From Grammothele lineata (Eukaryota > Basidiomycota > Agaricomycetes > Polyporales > Polyporaceae), in contig NDFF03000094.1 of NCBI GenBank assembly GCA_002150815.3, positions 1 through 64,000 on the forward strand: a stretch of DNA of 64,000 nucleotides. Direction: 5' to 3'. The position numbers were made by a program, and so were the translations under genes. This document shows, one piece after another, positions 22,916-37,509 of this stretch (position 1 is its first letter; every line of letters begins with the position of its first letter). The notes under the pieces were generated by a model. The model was not told where the DNA came from and made no database searches. It saw only the letters and a program-made list of their open reading frames with translations.

Positions 22916-25553
22916 ATGGAGAACACTGTCTCAGACCTTGTCTCCTGCTCCACAGCGGCTTGGTTTGAGACCCATGCACCGGCGGCGAACAGTTGGCCTC
23001 TCGACTCTCTTAATTTCATCCGTCAATCTCTCTGCGAAGCCAAAGTTCTCGACCAGAAGGGCTGGGTTCCTATCAAGCATACCATTGCCAACCGCATCCA
23101 TGGGGATGAGAACTTTGATTGTTTTGGCCCCATTGTTTTGACAATCGCCACCGCAGCCATCCGTTACGACAAAACGCTCAAAGTACGGCGTACTTGTCTC
23201 GCAGACTCGTGTCCTAGGATGGAGACCATTTCGGAGGTCTCCAGATATCCATTTATTCGAGACTGGCGTAGCTTCCTGCGCAAGGCCGACGAGTGGAGAT
23301 CGGAATCACACCCACATTTTTCAGCTGGCGTTGCCGTCGCCCAACAGCCCAGTGATGTATCAGAGTGCCGTACACTCTCGAAGAACGCCACCGACACAAC
23401 GACCATTGGTGAGTTCAAGTTGGAAGACACGTTCAAGGACCGTATCGATGTGAGTGCCTTGGTCTGTGATTCGCTTTGTGCACCCTGCTGAACAAAACAT
23501 AGAACGAGCAGAAGCTCGCCGAGGCAGCCGCAGAGATACTTTTCGACGACCCTTGTCGGCGATTTGTCCCTGCATTTTCAATTGAAAGGAGTTCCATCCG
23601 ATTTTGGATGTTTTGTCGATCTCATATCGCAGTCTCTCGGAGTGTTGACGTCCATGAAGTATGCGGTGTGTCGTCTCTTTAGTCTGTGCAAACATTTTAA
23701 CCGTATTATACAGGAACAAGACTGCTTGATCAAATTCATTCTACACGCCATCTTTGGTTCTATGGAAGAGTTAGGCTTTGACCTCACCGTAGAGCGCATT
23801 TCGATTCAGAGTGCCAATGGCAATACGCTCTACGATTTCCGTTACACGGTAAACGACGAGATCTATCAGACCATCGGAAACCCCCTATCTGAGAAGGCTG
23901 CGCACCGGATCGTGTCTCGCGCGACCCGGGTGTGGCAGGTCAAACGGTACCTGGGCGACGACGAAGAAGGAAACGCGATCCTCAGCCAAAATCTCCATGC
24001 TTTGAAGGACGTATGGCTCCACCAAGATGCTCGTATGGAGTCGGAAATTCAAGACGACATCATGAATGCGCTCGGTGAAGGCGACAGGGAAGACGCACGA
24101 CGGTACTTCCTTTCCATTACGCATGACATCGTAGTAAGATACAAGCTTCCAGATGGCCAATCTACGGCATGCGATGAGACCCGTCTTGGTCCCGACTTTG
24201 AGGTCGCGTATTGGACTGAGCTGTCATGCGCTCATAGGTCCCGCCACAAGGTAGGCGAGATTCCCCGAACGGCCCGGGTACCCGAGGTCAGAATACTCCG
24301 GAAGAATTCACCACTATTTTCGACGCGCAGATCTGCTCTATATGCCCCCGCAAGCACGTTCGAACGGTTTTCGAGGAGTGCTGCGAAAGCGTCTTCGAAT
24401 TACAGGATCTTGAGAGTTTTATTCGATGTGAGCTTGGGTGCCTGAAAGGTCTGTGTGTCATAGGCTCCTCATGAGGCCATCTTCTCTCATGGTATCTACT
24501 AGCTCTGCGCTACTTGTGGAAGGCTGGTATCGTACATCGGGATGTTAGTGGAGGAAATGCGCTGTACCACACAGCCTCGAAAACCGGCAAGCTAGCGGAT
24601 CTTGAGTATTCAAGACGTTATGATGACGTGCACACCACGGAAGTCAAGACAGTGAGTTTGTGGTAATGATGCAATCGCTTCATGGTCTCACGTCTCTGCT
24701 TTCTCAGGGCACACCCGACTTCATGGCTGTTGAATATCAGAACATGTGTTATGAACTTCTACCACTGGAAACTTCTGATTACGAGTCAACCAATAGGCTT
24801 GCCCTCTGCTTCAGCTTTCACTTCCTCCATGACGTCGAGTCCCTTTACTGGATATACCTCTGGTTCATTCACTTCCGCATTCCTCGTCTTGTTGTGGAAA
24901 GAGAACACGCAGACTCCACGCTAGCAACACTCGACAAATGGCGCCTCAGCATCCGAAAACAATCTCAGTTGTATTTCTCTGTTGGCCTCGACGGTAACAA
25001 CGACAGGTTGCACCTCATCACCCACCCCACCACTGCCTTCTTACGTCGCATGGAGCGCACCATTTCGCCCCTCTACTCCGCCCTCCCAGATGCTCTCCTC
25101 CAACCAATCATGTTCGCAAGATGCATTAGGGAGCAGTACGTTCATCTCCAGAAGCAAATTCCTCGCAAGGACGACAACGAATGGTGGCAAATACCGGCTG
25201 AGTGCTTTACTGACCAATTGCACGGGGAATTCGAACGGCTTTTGGAAATGGCTCTCACCGCCATGGCCGACGACGCTTACCCTGTCCAGGACATCGACAC
25301 CATTGACGAATCTGTCAACCAATCGATCAATGCCGCTTCCAGCGTGCCGGACGATACTTCCGCCTCGCCAGCTCCTGGGAGCGCCGCGCCGAGAGGACGA
25401 AAGCGGACCCGGGATGCTGCCTCCGCTGGCCAAGACAGTAAAGGCTCAGATAACACCTCTCATCAGCCACGCCGTAACAAGAAGCGCGCGAACATATCAC
25501 ATTCCACCACTAGCACAGAGGGGCGGATAACCACTAGGGGTGAGTTAGAGTAG
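22916..25553 (+). CDS. fungal-type protein kinase (FunK1 family)
   Basis: About 770 residues starting MENTVSDLVSCSTAAWFETH. The long N-terminal part has the family's typical sequence EILFDDPCRRFVPAFSIE followed by a MFCRSH element. The kinase catalytic core shows GIVHRDVSGGNALYH (HRD motif, with Asn for Mg binding) and KLADLEYSRR, where DLE replaces DFG as is usual in FunK1 proteins. The segment TGTPDFMAVEYQNM is the activation-loop/APE equivalent, followed by the family's DVESLYWIYLWF. The C-terminal tail has basic clusters (RGRKRTRD; PRRNKKRANIS) that could be nuclear localisation signals. The family is expanded in Agaricomycetes and its substrates are unknown. The stop could instead be at 25610 if an intron at 25541-25596 is removed, changing the last residues to RVDGV. 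The joint around 24230-24330 is the least certain. Confidence 0.85.
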
Positions 25554-26047
25554 GAAGGTGAACGAGAGAATGACAGCTTACTATGTGATTTCGCAGTGGA
25601 CGGGGTGTAGGAAGCGATCTACCAAGAGGTCATCCATAGTGCCAGCCATTGAGCAGTAGTATAGTACAGCGGGTTGCGCGGTTGGGTGATATTGTTGCTG
25701 GATCCGAGTCCAAGGGTGTTCCCAGTCTGGTGCGCTCGACCTCCTGTGGCATATCGATCTGTATACTGCTTGTGATCAACTTTGGTGGAGTCCTTTCTCG
25801 TCAATCGCGGCCAAACGTCTGGCCTGAAGTGGGGCCATACGATACTGCAACAATAAAGAATAAGGGCAAAGTTGAGTCGAAGGTTGGACTCCAAGTTGGA
25901 CAGACGCGATAACCAACTAGGCCATCGACCCGCTGCCCCAAATTGATCGTATTACGTAACCATTGGCGCCGCTGACCGCCTCGTCCCGATGCCGCATGCG
26001 CGCAGCGATGTCATACGCGAGCGCGCGAGCCCCAGGAACGCTCAACG
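25554..26047. other. intergenic, upstream of Arp3
   Basis: About 490 bp. Small frames on both strands overlap and show no domain. I read it as kinase 3' UTR and Arp3 promoter. Confidence 0.5.
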
Positions 26048-27811
26048 ATGTCTCTTCTCGCCCCCATCATCTGCGACAACGGTACGGGTTTCTCAAAGGT
26101 TGGGTAAGTTTGCTACGGCTCCCTAGGATGGACGTGCTTTGATAATGCGAATATCGCCAGGTTCGCGGGCAATTCGGACCCATCATTGTGAGTATATCTA
26201 CTCCTCCCCTCCGTACTGTGCTCAGGTTTCGCCCAGTGTATTCCCTACTGCGATTGCCACCCGGGGTCCTGCTGCTCAGTCAAGTCGTCCTGGCCCTGCA
26301 GTACCCTCGAAGCCCGGCCATCTTGCCACCAAGCGGGGGGTCGAGGACCTCGACTTCTTCATTGGAGACGAAGCCCTCGCCAACGCTCAAACTCCAGGCT
26401 ATGGCATCAACTACCCTATTCGTCATGGTCAGATCGAAAACTGGGACTATATGGAGAGATATTGGGAGCAGACGATCTTCAAATATCTACGCGCTGAACC
26501 CGAAGACCATTATTTCCTCCTCGTGCGTCTCGTCCTTTGATCGCCTGCGTATCCGGCGGACATCTCATTCACTCCCGGTGCTTGTCTGCATGCAGACTGA
26601 GCCCCCCTTAAACCCTCCAGAGAATCGCGAACAGACGGCTGAGATCTTTTTCGAGTCCTTCAACATCAAAGGCTTGTATATCGCTGTCCAGGCCGTACTT
26701 GCACTCGCCGCTTCTTGGTCCTCGAATCGTGTCACAGACCGTACCCTGACAGGCACTGTCATCGACTCTGGTGATGGTGTTACGCACGTCATTCCGTGTG
26801 CAGAAGGATACGTTATTGGGAGCGCGATCAAACACATCCCCATCGCTGGGCGCGATATCACTCAGTTTGTGCTCAACCTCATGCGTGAGCGTGGAGAGAT
26901 GGCCAACGTTCCGCCCGAGGATCAACTCAAAGTTGCGGGGAAGGTCAAGGAACAATACAGCTACGTCTGCCAGGATATCGTGAAGGAGTTCAGGAAGTAC
27001 GATCAGGAGCCGTACAAGTACTTTGCGCGGTATGAAGGCGAACACACCGTGACTGGCAGGGTACGTTTTTCCAATCTCTGGGGGAGTTGTTGTAGTGTAT
27101 TCATAGCCCATGGTTCAGAAATACGAGATTGACGTGGGCTATGAACGGTTCCTTGCGCCGGAGATCTTCTTCAACCCAGAGATCTATTCGTCAGACTTCC
27201 TCACACCACTTCCTGAGATCGTCGATGGCGTAATTCAGCAATCTCCCATCGACGTTCGTCGAGGACTCTACAAGGTGAGAATCACCTCATCTCAAGCGGC
27301 GTGTCAATTACGCGTTGTAACAGTTTGTCAACATCATTATAGAACATCGTCCTATCTGGTGGCTCCACCATGTTCCAGCACTTCGGCCAGCGTCTCAAGC
27401 GTGACCTGAAGCAGCTTGTTGACCGTCGTCTAGATGCGAGTGCTGCGGCTAGCGGCAGCCAGCTTCGGGTGGGCTTGACATACTACGCTCTCTCCGGTTA
27501 TCAGAACTCACACCCTTTCAGTCGTCTGGTGTCGATGTCGAAGTTATTTCGCATAAGCGCCAACGGTTCGTCCTGCTGCAAGTGTTTGTGTTGCTTCGCC
27601 AGAAGCTGATGTCAGTCAACAGCTACGCCGTCTGGTTCGGTGGCTCTCTCATGGCTTCATTGGTATGCGTTTCCAGATACATGCCATCGCGTCGCGCGCT
27701 AAAGCTTGCTGTTAGCCCGAGTTCTACTCGTTCTGCCACACGAAGGCACAGTACGACGAGATCGGCCCTAGCATCTGCAGACGGTACCAGATTTTCGGCA
27801 GCGCAACCTAG
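26048..27811 (+). CDS. ARP3: actin-related protein 3 (Arp2/3 complex)
   Basis: About 430 residues starting [19 protein letters not shown], then FAGNSDPSF and [13 protein letters not shown]. The actin-fold nucleotide site is visible as [20 protein letters not shown] and as [20 protein letters not shown]. The end is [20 protein letters not shown], then a short exon closing [12 protein letters not shown]. These are Arp3 rather than actin signatures. Arp3 and Arp2 mimic an actin dimer in the complex that nucleates branched filaments, used in endocytic patches and hyphal tips. About nine introns are needed, including a small exon [15 protein letters not shown] flanked by introns of about 55 nt. 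All joints keep frame. The gene converges on SelO with 197 bp between stops. Confidence 0.95.
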
Positions 27812-28008
27812 AGGGAGGAGATTCGGACGGACCGGTGCATTACCAAGCGGAGCGGGGACGTCAATGTACTTTACAACACGCGGGTACAGCTGCGCAAGAC
27901 GCGGGAATACTTGAGCGCATGGATATTGTCTGAAATGCACACATTTGCGGGGAGGGGAAGGCTACACGTAGAAACGAGCCCAAATTCTGGACCATCATCT
28001 GACAATAT

Positions 28009-30780
<2,772 letters not shown>

Positions 30781-31211
30781 AGTTTATGTGGTGGTGCTGA
30801 GACGGAGGGCGGCGCGCTGGCGGATGCAGCCTTACAGCCTTGGAGGGTGTCGTAGGCGTGAGTTATATACAAGCAGCTGGAGACAACGGAGAGAGGCTTA
30901 CTGTGTCGGCCCCCGCTCGCGCTCAGTCATCGAGCTCTACCATGACATGGATGACGTGCGAGTCGGAGGAGCAGATCCCGTGCACGCTGGGTCCAGCGCA
31001 AGCGCGCCTAATTACTTAGAGTACTTCTGAGGCGCGATGCAGGCTGGTGTCAAGCCTCCCCTTGACTTGACCCTGTGGTTCTTAGCGAGTGGTGCCGAGC
31101 CATGTGCGTATCGCTCGGCAAGAAGGGTATAGATACAGATGTACGTGTAGTACGAGGACAACAAGGAGAAGGAGAAACATAATGATATGGTGCTGAACAG
31201 GAACTTCCTTC
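30781..31211. other. intergenic between SelO start and acyl-CoA dehydrogenase stop
   Basis: 431 bp of promoter and 3' UTR between two minus-strand genes. No gene or clear repeat. Confidence 0.5.
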
Positions 31212-33448
31212 TCAAAGACGAGCGTTCTCCGGCATCGAGCGCATCGCCTGACGGACCCCTAGGTCTGCCAAGACGTCCTCCGCACCTCCGAGAAGCGCGT
31301 CGAACGCGATGGTGCGGTGGTACTGCGAGCGTTCAACGTCAGAAACCATCACAGCAGTGTTTTCGTTGGAAGTTCACGTACGTGCTCGATGAACTGCCCC
31401 ATCCCCGTCTGAGTGATCCCACGACCGCCGAACAGCTGGACTGCGTCGGTCGCGGTTGCCTGCGCTGTCCTCGTAGCGTAAGTCTTGAGGAAGGCGATCT
31501 GACCAGCAAGTTTCGTCGCCTGCTCTTTGTATGACTATCATGTCGTAGGAGCATCAGCATCGTGTCAGGAGTCGCTACGAGTATGGGAGCGCGAGACTAA
31601 CCATGTTACACATCTGGTACGTGATGCTTTCGAGCCAGTTGTGGACGCTCTCCGTACGCGAAATCATGTCTGCCAGCTTGCTCCGGATGACCGCGAGCGA
31701 ATGCAGCGGCCGGCCGAACGCCTTACGTTGGTTCACCCACCTTGAGCACGTCCGTCCGTCAGCACACAATCAAACCGCGGATTCGGGTGAAGAAAAGGTG
31801 CTCACTTCAGGCATTCCTCGACGACGAGCCGCTGCGAGCGCGCAGACGTGCAGCACAGCACCCAGCGCTCGTGGTTGAAGTTGCTCAGCATGACGAAGAT
31901 GCCACCGCCCTCTTCACCCAGGGTGTTCTCGACGGGGACCTTGACCTTGTCGAAGGTGACGTACGCCGTACCTGCCGCAGACGAGTATGAGGTCTTGACG
32001 GGCTTGGTCTCGACACCCTCGCCGCGCTCGACGAGGATGACGGTGAACCCGTCCTCGGTTTTGCAGCCGACGGTGAAGCTGGAAGCGGAACATAGTCAGC
32101 CTCAATGCCTCCCGTTGGATGCATGAGATAACACACTAGTCAGAGAAGCTACAAGCGAGACGTCAGCAAGAGCTTGAAAGCGAAAACGTCGCCATCCACG
32201 CACGTTCCGTTCGTGATCCACTTCTTCGTGCCAGAGATGATCCAGTGTTTGCCGTCCTCCGTCTTCGTCGCCGTCGTCTGCAGTCCAAAGACGTCGCTGC
32301 CTGCGTACGCCTCGGACACGGCCAGACAGATGAACTTCTTCCCGCTGAGCACTTCAGGCACGATGCGCGCCTTGAGCTCGGGCGACCCAAAGTTCAACAC
32401 GGGCGGCAGTCCGATGACGCAGCCTGATAGCAGGCCGTCACCGTATCCTCGCGCACCGCAGCGGGAGATCTCCTGCGAGACGATAAGCTCGTGGAAATAG
32501 TCGAACTTTGGGGAAGAGCGTGAGTACGCTGTAAGCTCGCGGAAGCGGCATACACGGACCTCTTCGGGAGTGACAATGCCGTTCATCAAGGTGAGCCCCT
32601 TCAAGTGCTTTCCGGGACCCATGCGCATGGCGTGCAAGTTGACCTCCCTGAATTGCGCTCTGAGTTCACGCCAAATGAAGACAGAAGTAAGGGGAAGAGA
32701 CGTACGCCATCTTGTCAAGCACACTTTGGGATGGTTTTTTGCCGTCCGCCTCGTGCAACTGCGCGTCCGGGAAGATGATTGTATCCACGAACTCGCGAAC
32801 CGCTTTCTGCAGCTTCCTATGACTCTGTCGCACGAGTTCCGCATAAGACACCTCGAGCGACAACCTCATAAAGATATGCAGCCGAGCAGGACACGCACCT
32901 CCTTGTAGTACGGGCTGAAGTACCCATCTGCCAACCACGACGGCTCCGCGTACGGCACTTTACTGAGCTTCCCGGGCATCCGCCCGCCCTCTATCTGCGG
33001 CTCCTCGCCTTCGATGACACCAATCTGCAAACGGGCGTACTGGGGCCGCTCGAGGACCTCATGTCGATGGAGACCAAAGAACGCCTCCGTCGCGTCCTGG
33101 CCCGCTGCGCGCGGTAGGGGACAGCACGTCATGCACCCGCGAGCATGTAGGGAGGGATGGTACTTACGGACGCCCTCGTCCATGAAAACCGTTACGCCTC
33201 CAGGGTGCAGGTTCCGGAAGCGCGTAACATCGTATACTCTGGAGTCGATGATAACCCACTGCGAAGCTGGGTATAAGAAGCACAGCGTGCGCGAAGAAGC
33301 AATCGGGGGCATACCAGGCTCTCCTCAGTGTTGTGCTGGTGGTGACACGTGGCGTGAGCGTCGCGCGAGAGAGCAGGAGGCGCAAGGAGGAAAAACATAC
33401 CGTCGCGACCTCCTCGCGCGTGAAGCGCTTCAGCTCCTTTGTAGCCAT
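31212..33448 (-). CDS. cytochrome b5 / acyl-CoA dehydrogenase fusion, probably peroxisomal
   Basis: About 540 residues starting MATKELKRFTREEVAT. The N-terminal cytochrome b5 domain shows both haem histidines: one in FRNLHPGGVTVF and one in AFFGLHRHEVL. A linker (EGEEPQIEGGRMPGKLSKVP) leads to the acyl-CoA dehydrogenase fold: VREFVDTIIFPDAQLHE, then ISRCGARGYGDGLLSG, AVSEAYAGSDVFGLQT and GKHWIISGTKKWITNGT (FAD/substrate region). The C-terminal helical domain has QRKAFGRPLHSLAVIRSKLA and QLFGGRGITQTGMGQF. The usual medium-chain catalytic Glu position reads LLGGAED, without Glu. The Glu of NHERWVL aligns with the alternative base of isovaleryl/long-chain enzymes (inference). It ends PENARL, and the terminal ARL is a PTS1 variant. 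Such b5-fused dehydrogenases occur in fungi. Haem may pass electrons, but this is not established. Confidence 0.9.
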
Positions 33449-35163
33449 GTCGCAGGTTTGGGAGGGAATGCGGGGAAAGACAGAAATGGGGTATACGAGG
33501 GGCCGACGGCGCGGGGCTGGTATTTATGGCGTAGAGAGGGCTAAGTATCACGCGTGGGGCGGAGAAGCAGGACGGGACGTTGATGTGGGGAAGGCGCACC
33601 GGAGGATCGTTGGCGGGGCAGCGAGTCGCGCGTGCCACATTGGCCACGCGCCTGTGTCGTCACCGCCGCCATGCCCCTTGCTCTGCATGTGATTCGCTCC
33701 TCGGCGAGTGCCCGGGTCCGCTGCCTCGTCCGTCTGATATCCTTTCCGTCCGGCTCCTCGACAAACGATATTTGCACCGGAGCACATGGAAGCCTAATGC
33801 AGTCCCTCTCTCCAGTTAGTAGAGGGATTGCGCGATCCGCTGTCGGGCAAGGGAAGATATTCTTGTCGCGCCCCGGCTGTGACTCGGAGCAGTTCCTCCG
33901 ACTGCCTGAGGTCCATCTATCATACAAGGGATGCTGTGAAGCCTCGCGCTTTTGTATCCATGCTGCGCGTCTTTCCGTCAAGTGGACGCGTATTCGCCCA
34001 GGACAGAACGCCGGCGACCAACAGCCTCGAGGCCGGAAAACTCCACGCACAGTACGTCCCAGTAAACCGCTGACCATTGGCATGTCCACCCACACCAAGC
34101 AAGTTAAAAGCCAAGGCGCGACTGCCCGGTGATGCGTCGTTACTTTTTGACGGGAGGTACGAAGTATAACGTTAAAGACAAAACTCGAAACACCTGTAAA
34201 AATGATGGAAGAGATGACGAGCAGAGTAGGCGGATGGGATCAGCAGGAGGATCAGAATGGAGGAAGAGAGGAACGCGGCTTGAATACTGATAGTAATAAA
34301 ACAATGGTGCAGGCGAGCTAAGGACTCGGGTCCCGACTGGCCGCGCGTGTAGTGCGAAAAGAGCGAAATGCGCAGTCCATGTCGAGCGTGCAACGACGAA
34401 GGCGGGCGATAGCGATGAAGCGGAGGGGCAAACAAGGAGACAAGAGATGGTACAGCGAAAAGGATCCAAGGCAGGGAAAAGAATGGAGGCAGAAAGGAGA
34501 GGCATAGAGGGAAAACGGAGACAGAGATGGAGACGTTCATGAGGCGGTGCGTACGTGCGCGTATCCGACGAATCCGAAGGCACTGAGCGTACGCAATCCA
34601 GGGCAAACGAGGGTTGTGAGTGCGAAGCGTACTTGTGATTGATATGTACCACGTGGACGCGGCTACAAGACGAGAAAGACTGGAACTCGTGACAAAACGA
34701 GAGATGGAGGCGAGACGTTTGAGATGGGCGGAGAGAGGCTAGACGCAGGAGGGGCACCGGGCATATTGCGCGTGTCCGTCATGGCTGGGGCGTGCGGTAG
34801 GGGTCAAGGGATCGAACCGATAGCGGGAGAGAGCAGCTGAATGACAAACATAACGATGACATGCCAAGGGACGAAACAGGAGGGGTAGGTGGATGGCGAT
34901 GATAGTGATAATAAACAAACACTTGTGTGATGATGATGGTGAGAGATGCAGACGGTGTAAAATGTAGGAGATGGGACCAGAAATCGGGCTAGATCATGTC
35001 GGCGGCGTAGCGTGCGGGGTTTGGAGGTGGGCATGGACAATGACGATTACTACCGGAAGCGGCGAAGTACTGATGCAAGGCGGCGGCGTGCGAGGGATGC
35101 ATACAACATGGGCATATGCTGCATAGACGAGTCCGTGAAGTCCAGAGAAAGAGGACAAGCCGA
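33449..35163. other. 1.7 kb region without a supported gene
   Basis: Lies between the start of the acyl-CoA dehydrogenase gene and the stop of the cyclin gene, both on the minus strand. From about 34170 to 34950 the plus strand is strongly purine-rich (the minus strand is C/T-rich). This gives long Ser/Leu/Phe-rich minus frames with no domain. The arrangement fits a long cyclin 3' UTR followed by a promoter. A non-coding RNA cannot be excluded. Confidence 0.4.
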
Positions 35164-37509
35164 TTACTCGACGGTCATGTCTTCGCTCACGGTTTCGTGC
35201 AGATGGAGTTGTGCCCACTCGACGGCGTAGAGCGACGCCTTGAGGAACTTCTTCGTCGCGTACTTCTTGCAGACGTACTGATCCATGAAGCCGCTTTCGC
35301 TCAGCTTCTCGACCAGATAACGGTGACCGGTGGCGAGGTGGTCCTCGGTGAAGCCGGAGTAGTAGACGAAGCCTTCATTCTGCAAAAGGCAAGCCTCACT
35401 CAGTATCACATCACGTGTGCGCGGAGAAGCAACGAGGCGGGGTGGGCGGACAAAAAGCCTGATGCAGCGTGGCAGCCGCGTTGCGCCCAGGATATAAACC
35501 AAAACGAAGATGACACGTACCCAGTCGCCTCCTAGCATCTTTCTCGCAGTGTACATGCCAACAGCTGCAACCATGCTCGGTTTCACACGCAGGAACCGGT
35601 GGTCGAGCAGTGTCACCTCCGTGAGGAATTTGCTGAGCGTGCGTGTTTGGATGTCGTAATCGTCGCCCTTGCTAATCTTCCGCATCCAGCTGTAAGGCGA
35701 GCAGTAGTGGCTGACCTTGAAGTCGAGCGTCTGTAGCATGATCCGCTCGCCCTTGAGGATCTCTTCCTTGCTGTAACCGTTTCCGGTCATGGCGACGAAC
35801 TCATCGACCGAAGGAGCTAGGATCTCTTCGTACTTCGCCGCGATGAACATGGCGGAGACACCAACGAGCTGCAGCTTCATCAGGGACACGACACGTTTTG
35901 TCAAGAAGCGATCCACGATGTTGACGGCGATCCAGAGAGTCTCGGGAAGCAAGTGGTAACGCAAGTGTACTTGCAACAACCAGTCGACCAGCGTTTGCCG
36001 CATCTGCCAGTTGATCTCGGACTGGCCGTCCATGTAGTCGGCGTTGGGCATAACATCCTCCTACGGCCACGTTAGTCAAAGTACGAAGAAAAAGAAACGA
36101 TGCAACGTACCTCAAGCTCTTGCATGTAATCGAAGATGTCATCCGCATACTCCGAAACCATCGTAGTATCAAACTCGTCGACCTCATCCTGGAAGTGCTC
36201 CTTGATGTTCTCAAGCTCTCGCCTGTAACGTTGTGCCCTGACCGTCGAAACCTCGGGCCAAATCCTAGCACGCTTAGTGATGGGCTCCTCGTCTTCGCTC
36301 TGAACGGCCTCGTCGTCCTCAGGGTGAACCTCCTCTTCACGATCGCTGAGTTCGGTGAGATCAGCCTCATCCGTCATGTACTGCTCAACGACATCTGCAG
36401 CGGCATGCTCCTCCACATCCATGTGGTCTTCGTTGCTGACATCGTGGACGATAACTTGCGGAGCGGGCGGGTCTTGAGGAACGGGGACGCGACGGGATGA
36501 AGGGATGGGAACTTGAGGGCGATACACGCGGGCGGAAGGAACACGGGCTTGGACCTGCGAAGCGGTCGCGACGCCAGGAGCTTTGCCAGGGCCGAGAGGA
36601 ACCCGCTGCGGTCCAGTCGCAGCGGCGAGGGAAGCGGAACGACTACGTTTGAGACCAGTCTCAACGGTCTCTTTCTCCTTGCCGGAAAGTTTACCGCTGC
36701 CGTCCTACCGGGAGGATTTGGAGAGGTAAGCAAACACGTTCAACGTTGGACGCGCCCAGGTTGCAAAGAACTCTTCTTCCAGCGCCTGGATCATCGACGC
36801 GTCCATATGAAGTTGACGCCCACGACGCGAACCGCGTCGGGGCTAGAGCGCGCGTGTGGTCGTGATGCGGATCGACGGATTGCCCCCGGTGGACGGCACG
36901 TCCAAGGTACGCATGATGCTCGCGGTGGCCGTATGAAACATGCGAGCGAGGACAGACGATGCGGACACTCCATCCAGGGGAGGCCTATGACGCCAGCGCC
37001 AGCAGTCGCGATCACGCGTTGAAGCGGATTCAGTCGCGTCAGCGCGTCAGGCGCCCAGGGTCGCGCCTCAGCCACAAGTGAACGAATCGTTGATCGACGT
37101 GGACGACGGGCTCGGATGCCCTGCAAGGCACACCACTCCTCCACCTCGTCATGCCTCGCACCACCGCGGACAGCCAGGACAACGCAAGCGAAACAAGAGG
37201 GGGGACGAGATACGGTGATCAGGACGAACCTTGCTCAGACGGTTAACAGCGGTGGTCGTCACTTCTGTGAGGACCGGGCGTTGGACTCCATTCTTGACGA
37301 CATGACCAGTGACGACTTTCCCTCCGGCAAGGGCAATCCCGGAAGGCTGACGGGCATGTCTTCCTAGTGCGTTTTCATCGGCGTTGCGGGAGCGTTGAGG
37401 GCCTGTACGGTTTCGCATGGGGAGCTGGTAGAATTGTACGGCGTGGTCAGCACGATGTCGGACAACGCGGAGGGCGCGCGGGGGTACTCACACGCAAGTT
37501 GCTGGCCAT
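35164..37509 (-). CDS. B-type mitotic cyclin
   Basis: About 500 residues starting MASNLR, then after the first intron LPMRNRTGPQRSRNADENAL. A destruction-box-like RPVLTEVTTTAVN follows (R-x-x-L), which would allow anaphase-promoting-complex degradation. The basic/acidic N-terminal half includes DGSGKLSGKEKETVETGLKR and ITKRARIWPEV. The cyclin box starts at YMDGQSEINWQMRQTLVDW, with LLQVHLRYHLLPETLWIAV and FIAAKYEEILAPSVDEFV. The C-terminal cyclin fold ends KASLYAVEWAQLHLHETVSE. It matches Cdc13/Clb cyclins that activate Cdk1 for entry into mitosis. The intron at 36705-37229 is about 525 nt, far longer than others in the window. It is inferred because VNRLSK joins in frame to DGSGKLSG. The window holds no Cdk gene. 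Confidence 0.92.

Noticed and set aside
33541..34098. 185-codon minus-strand frame upstream of the acyl-CoA dehydrogenase
   Set aside because: Arg/Pro/Cys-rich with no family features. It overlaps equally long plus-strand frames.
34801..34840. tRNA-like TPsiC box (ggttcgatcc on the minus strand)
   Set aside because: The flanking bases do not form a T-stem, and no anticodon or acceptor stem fits.
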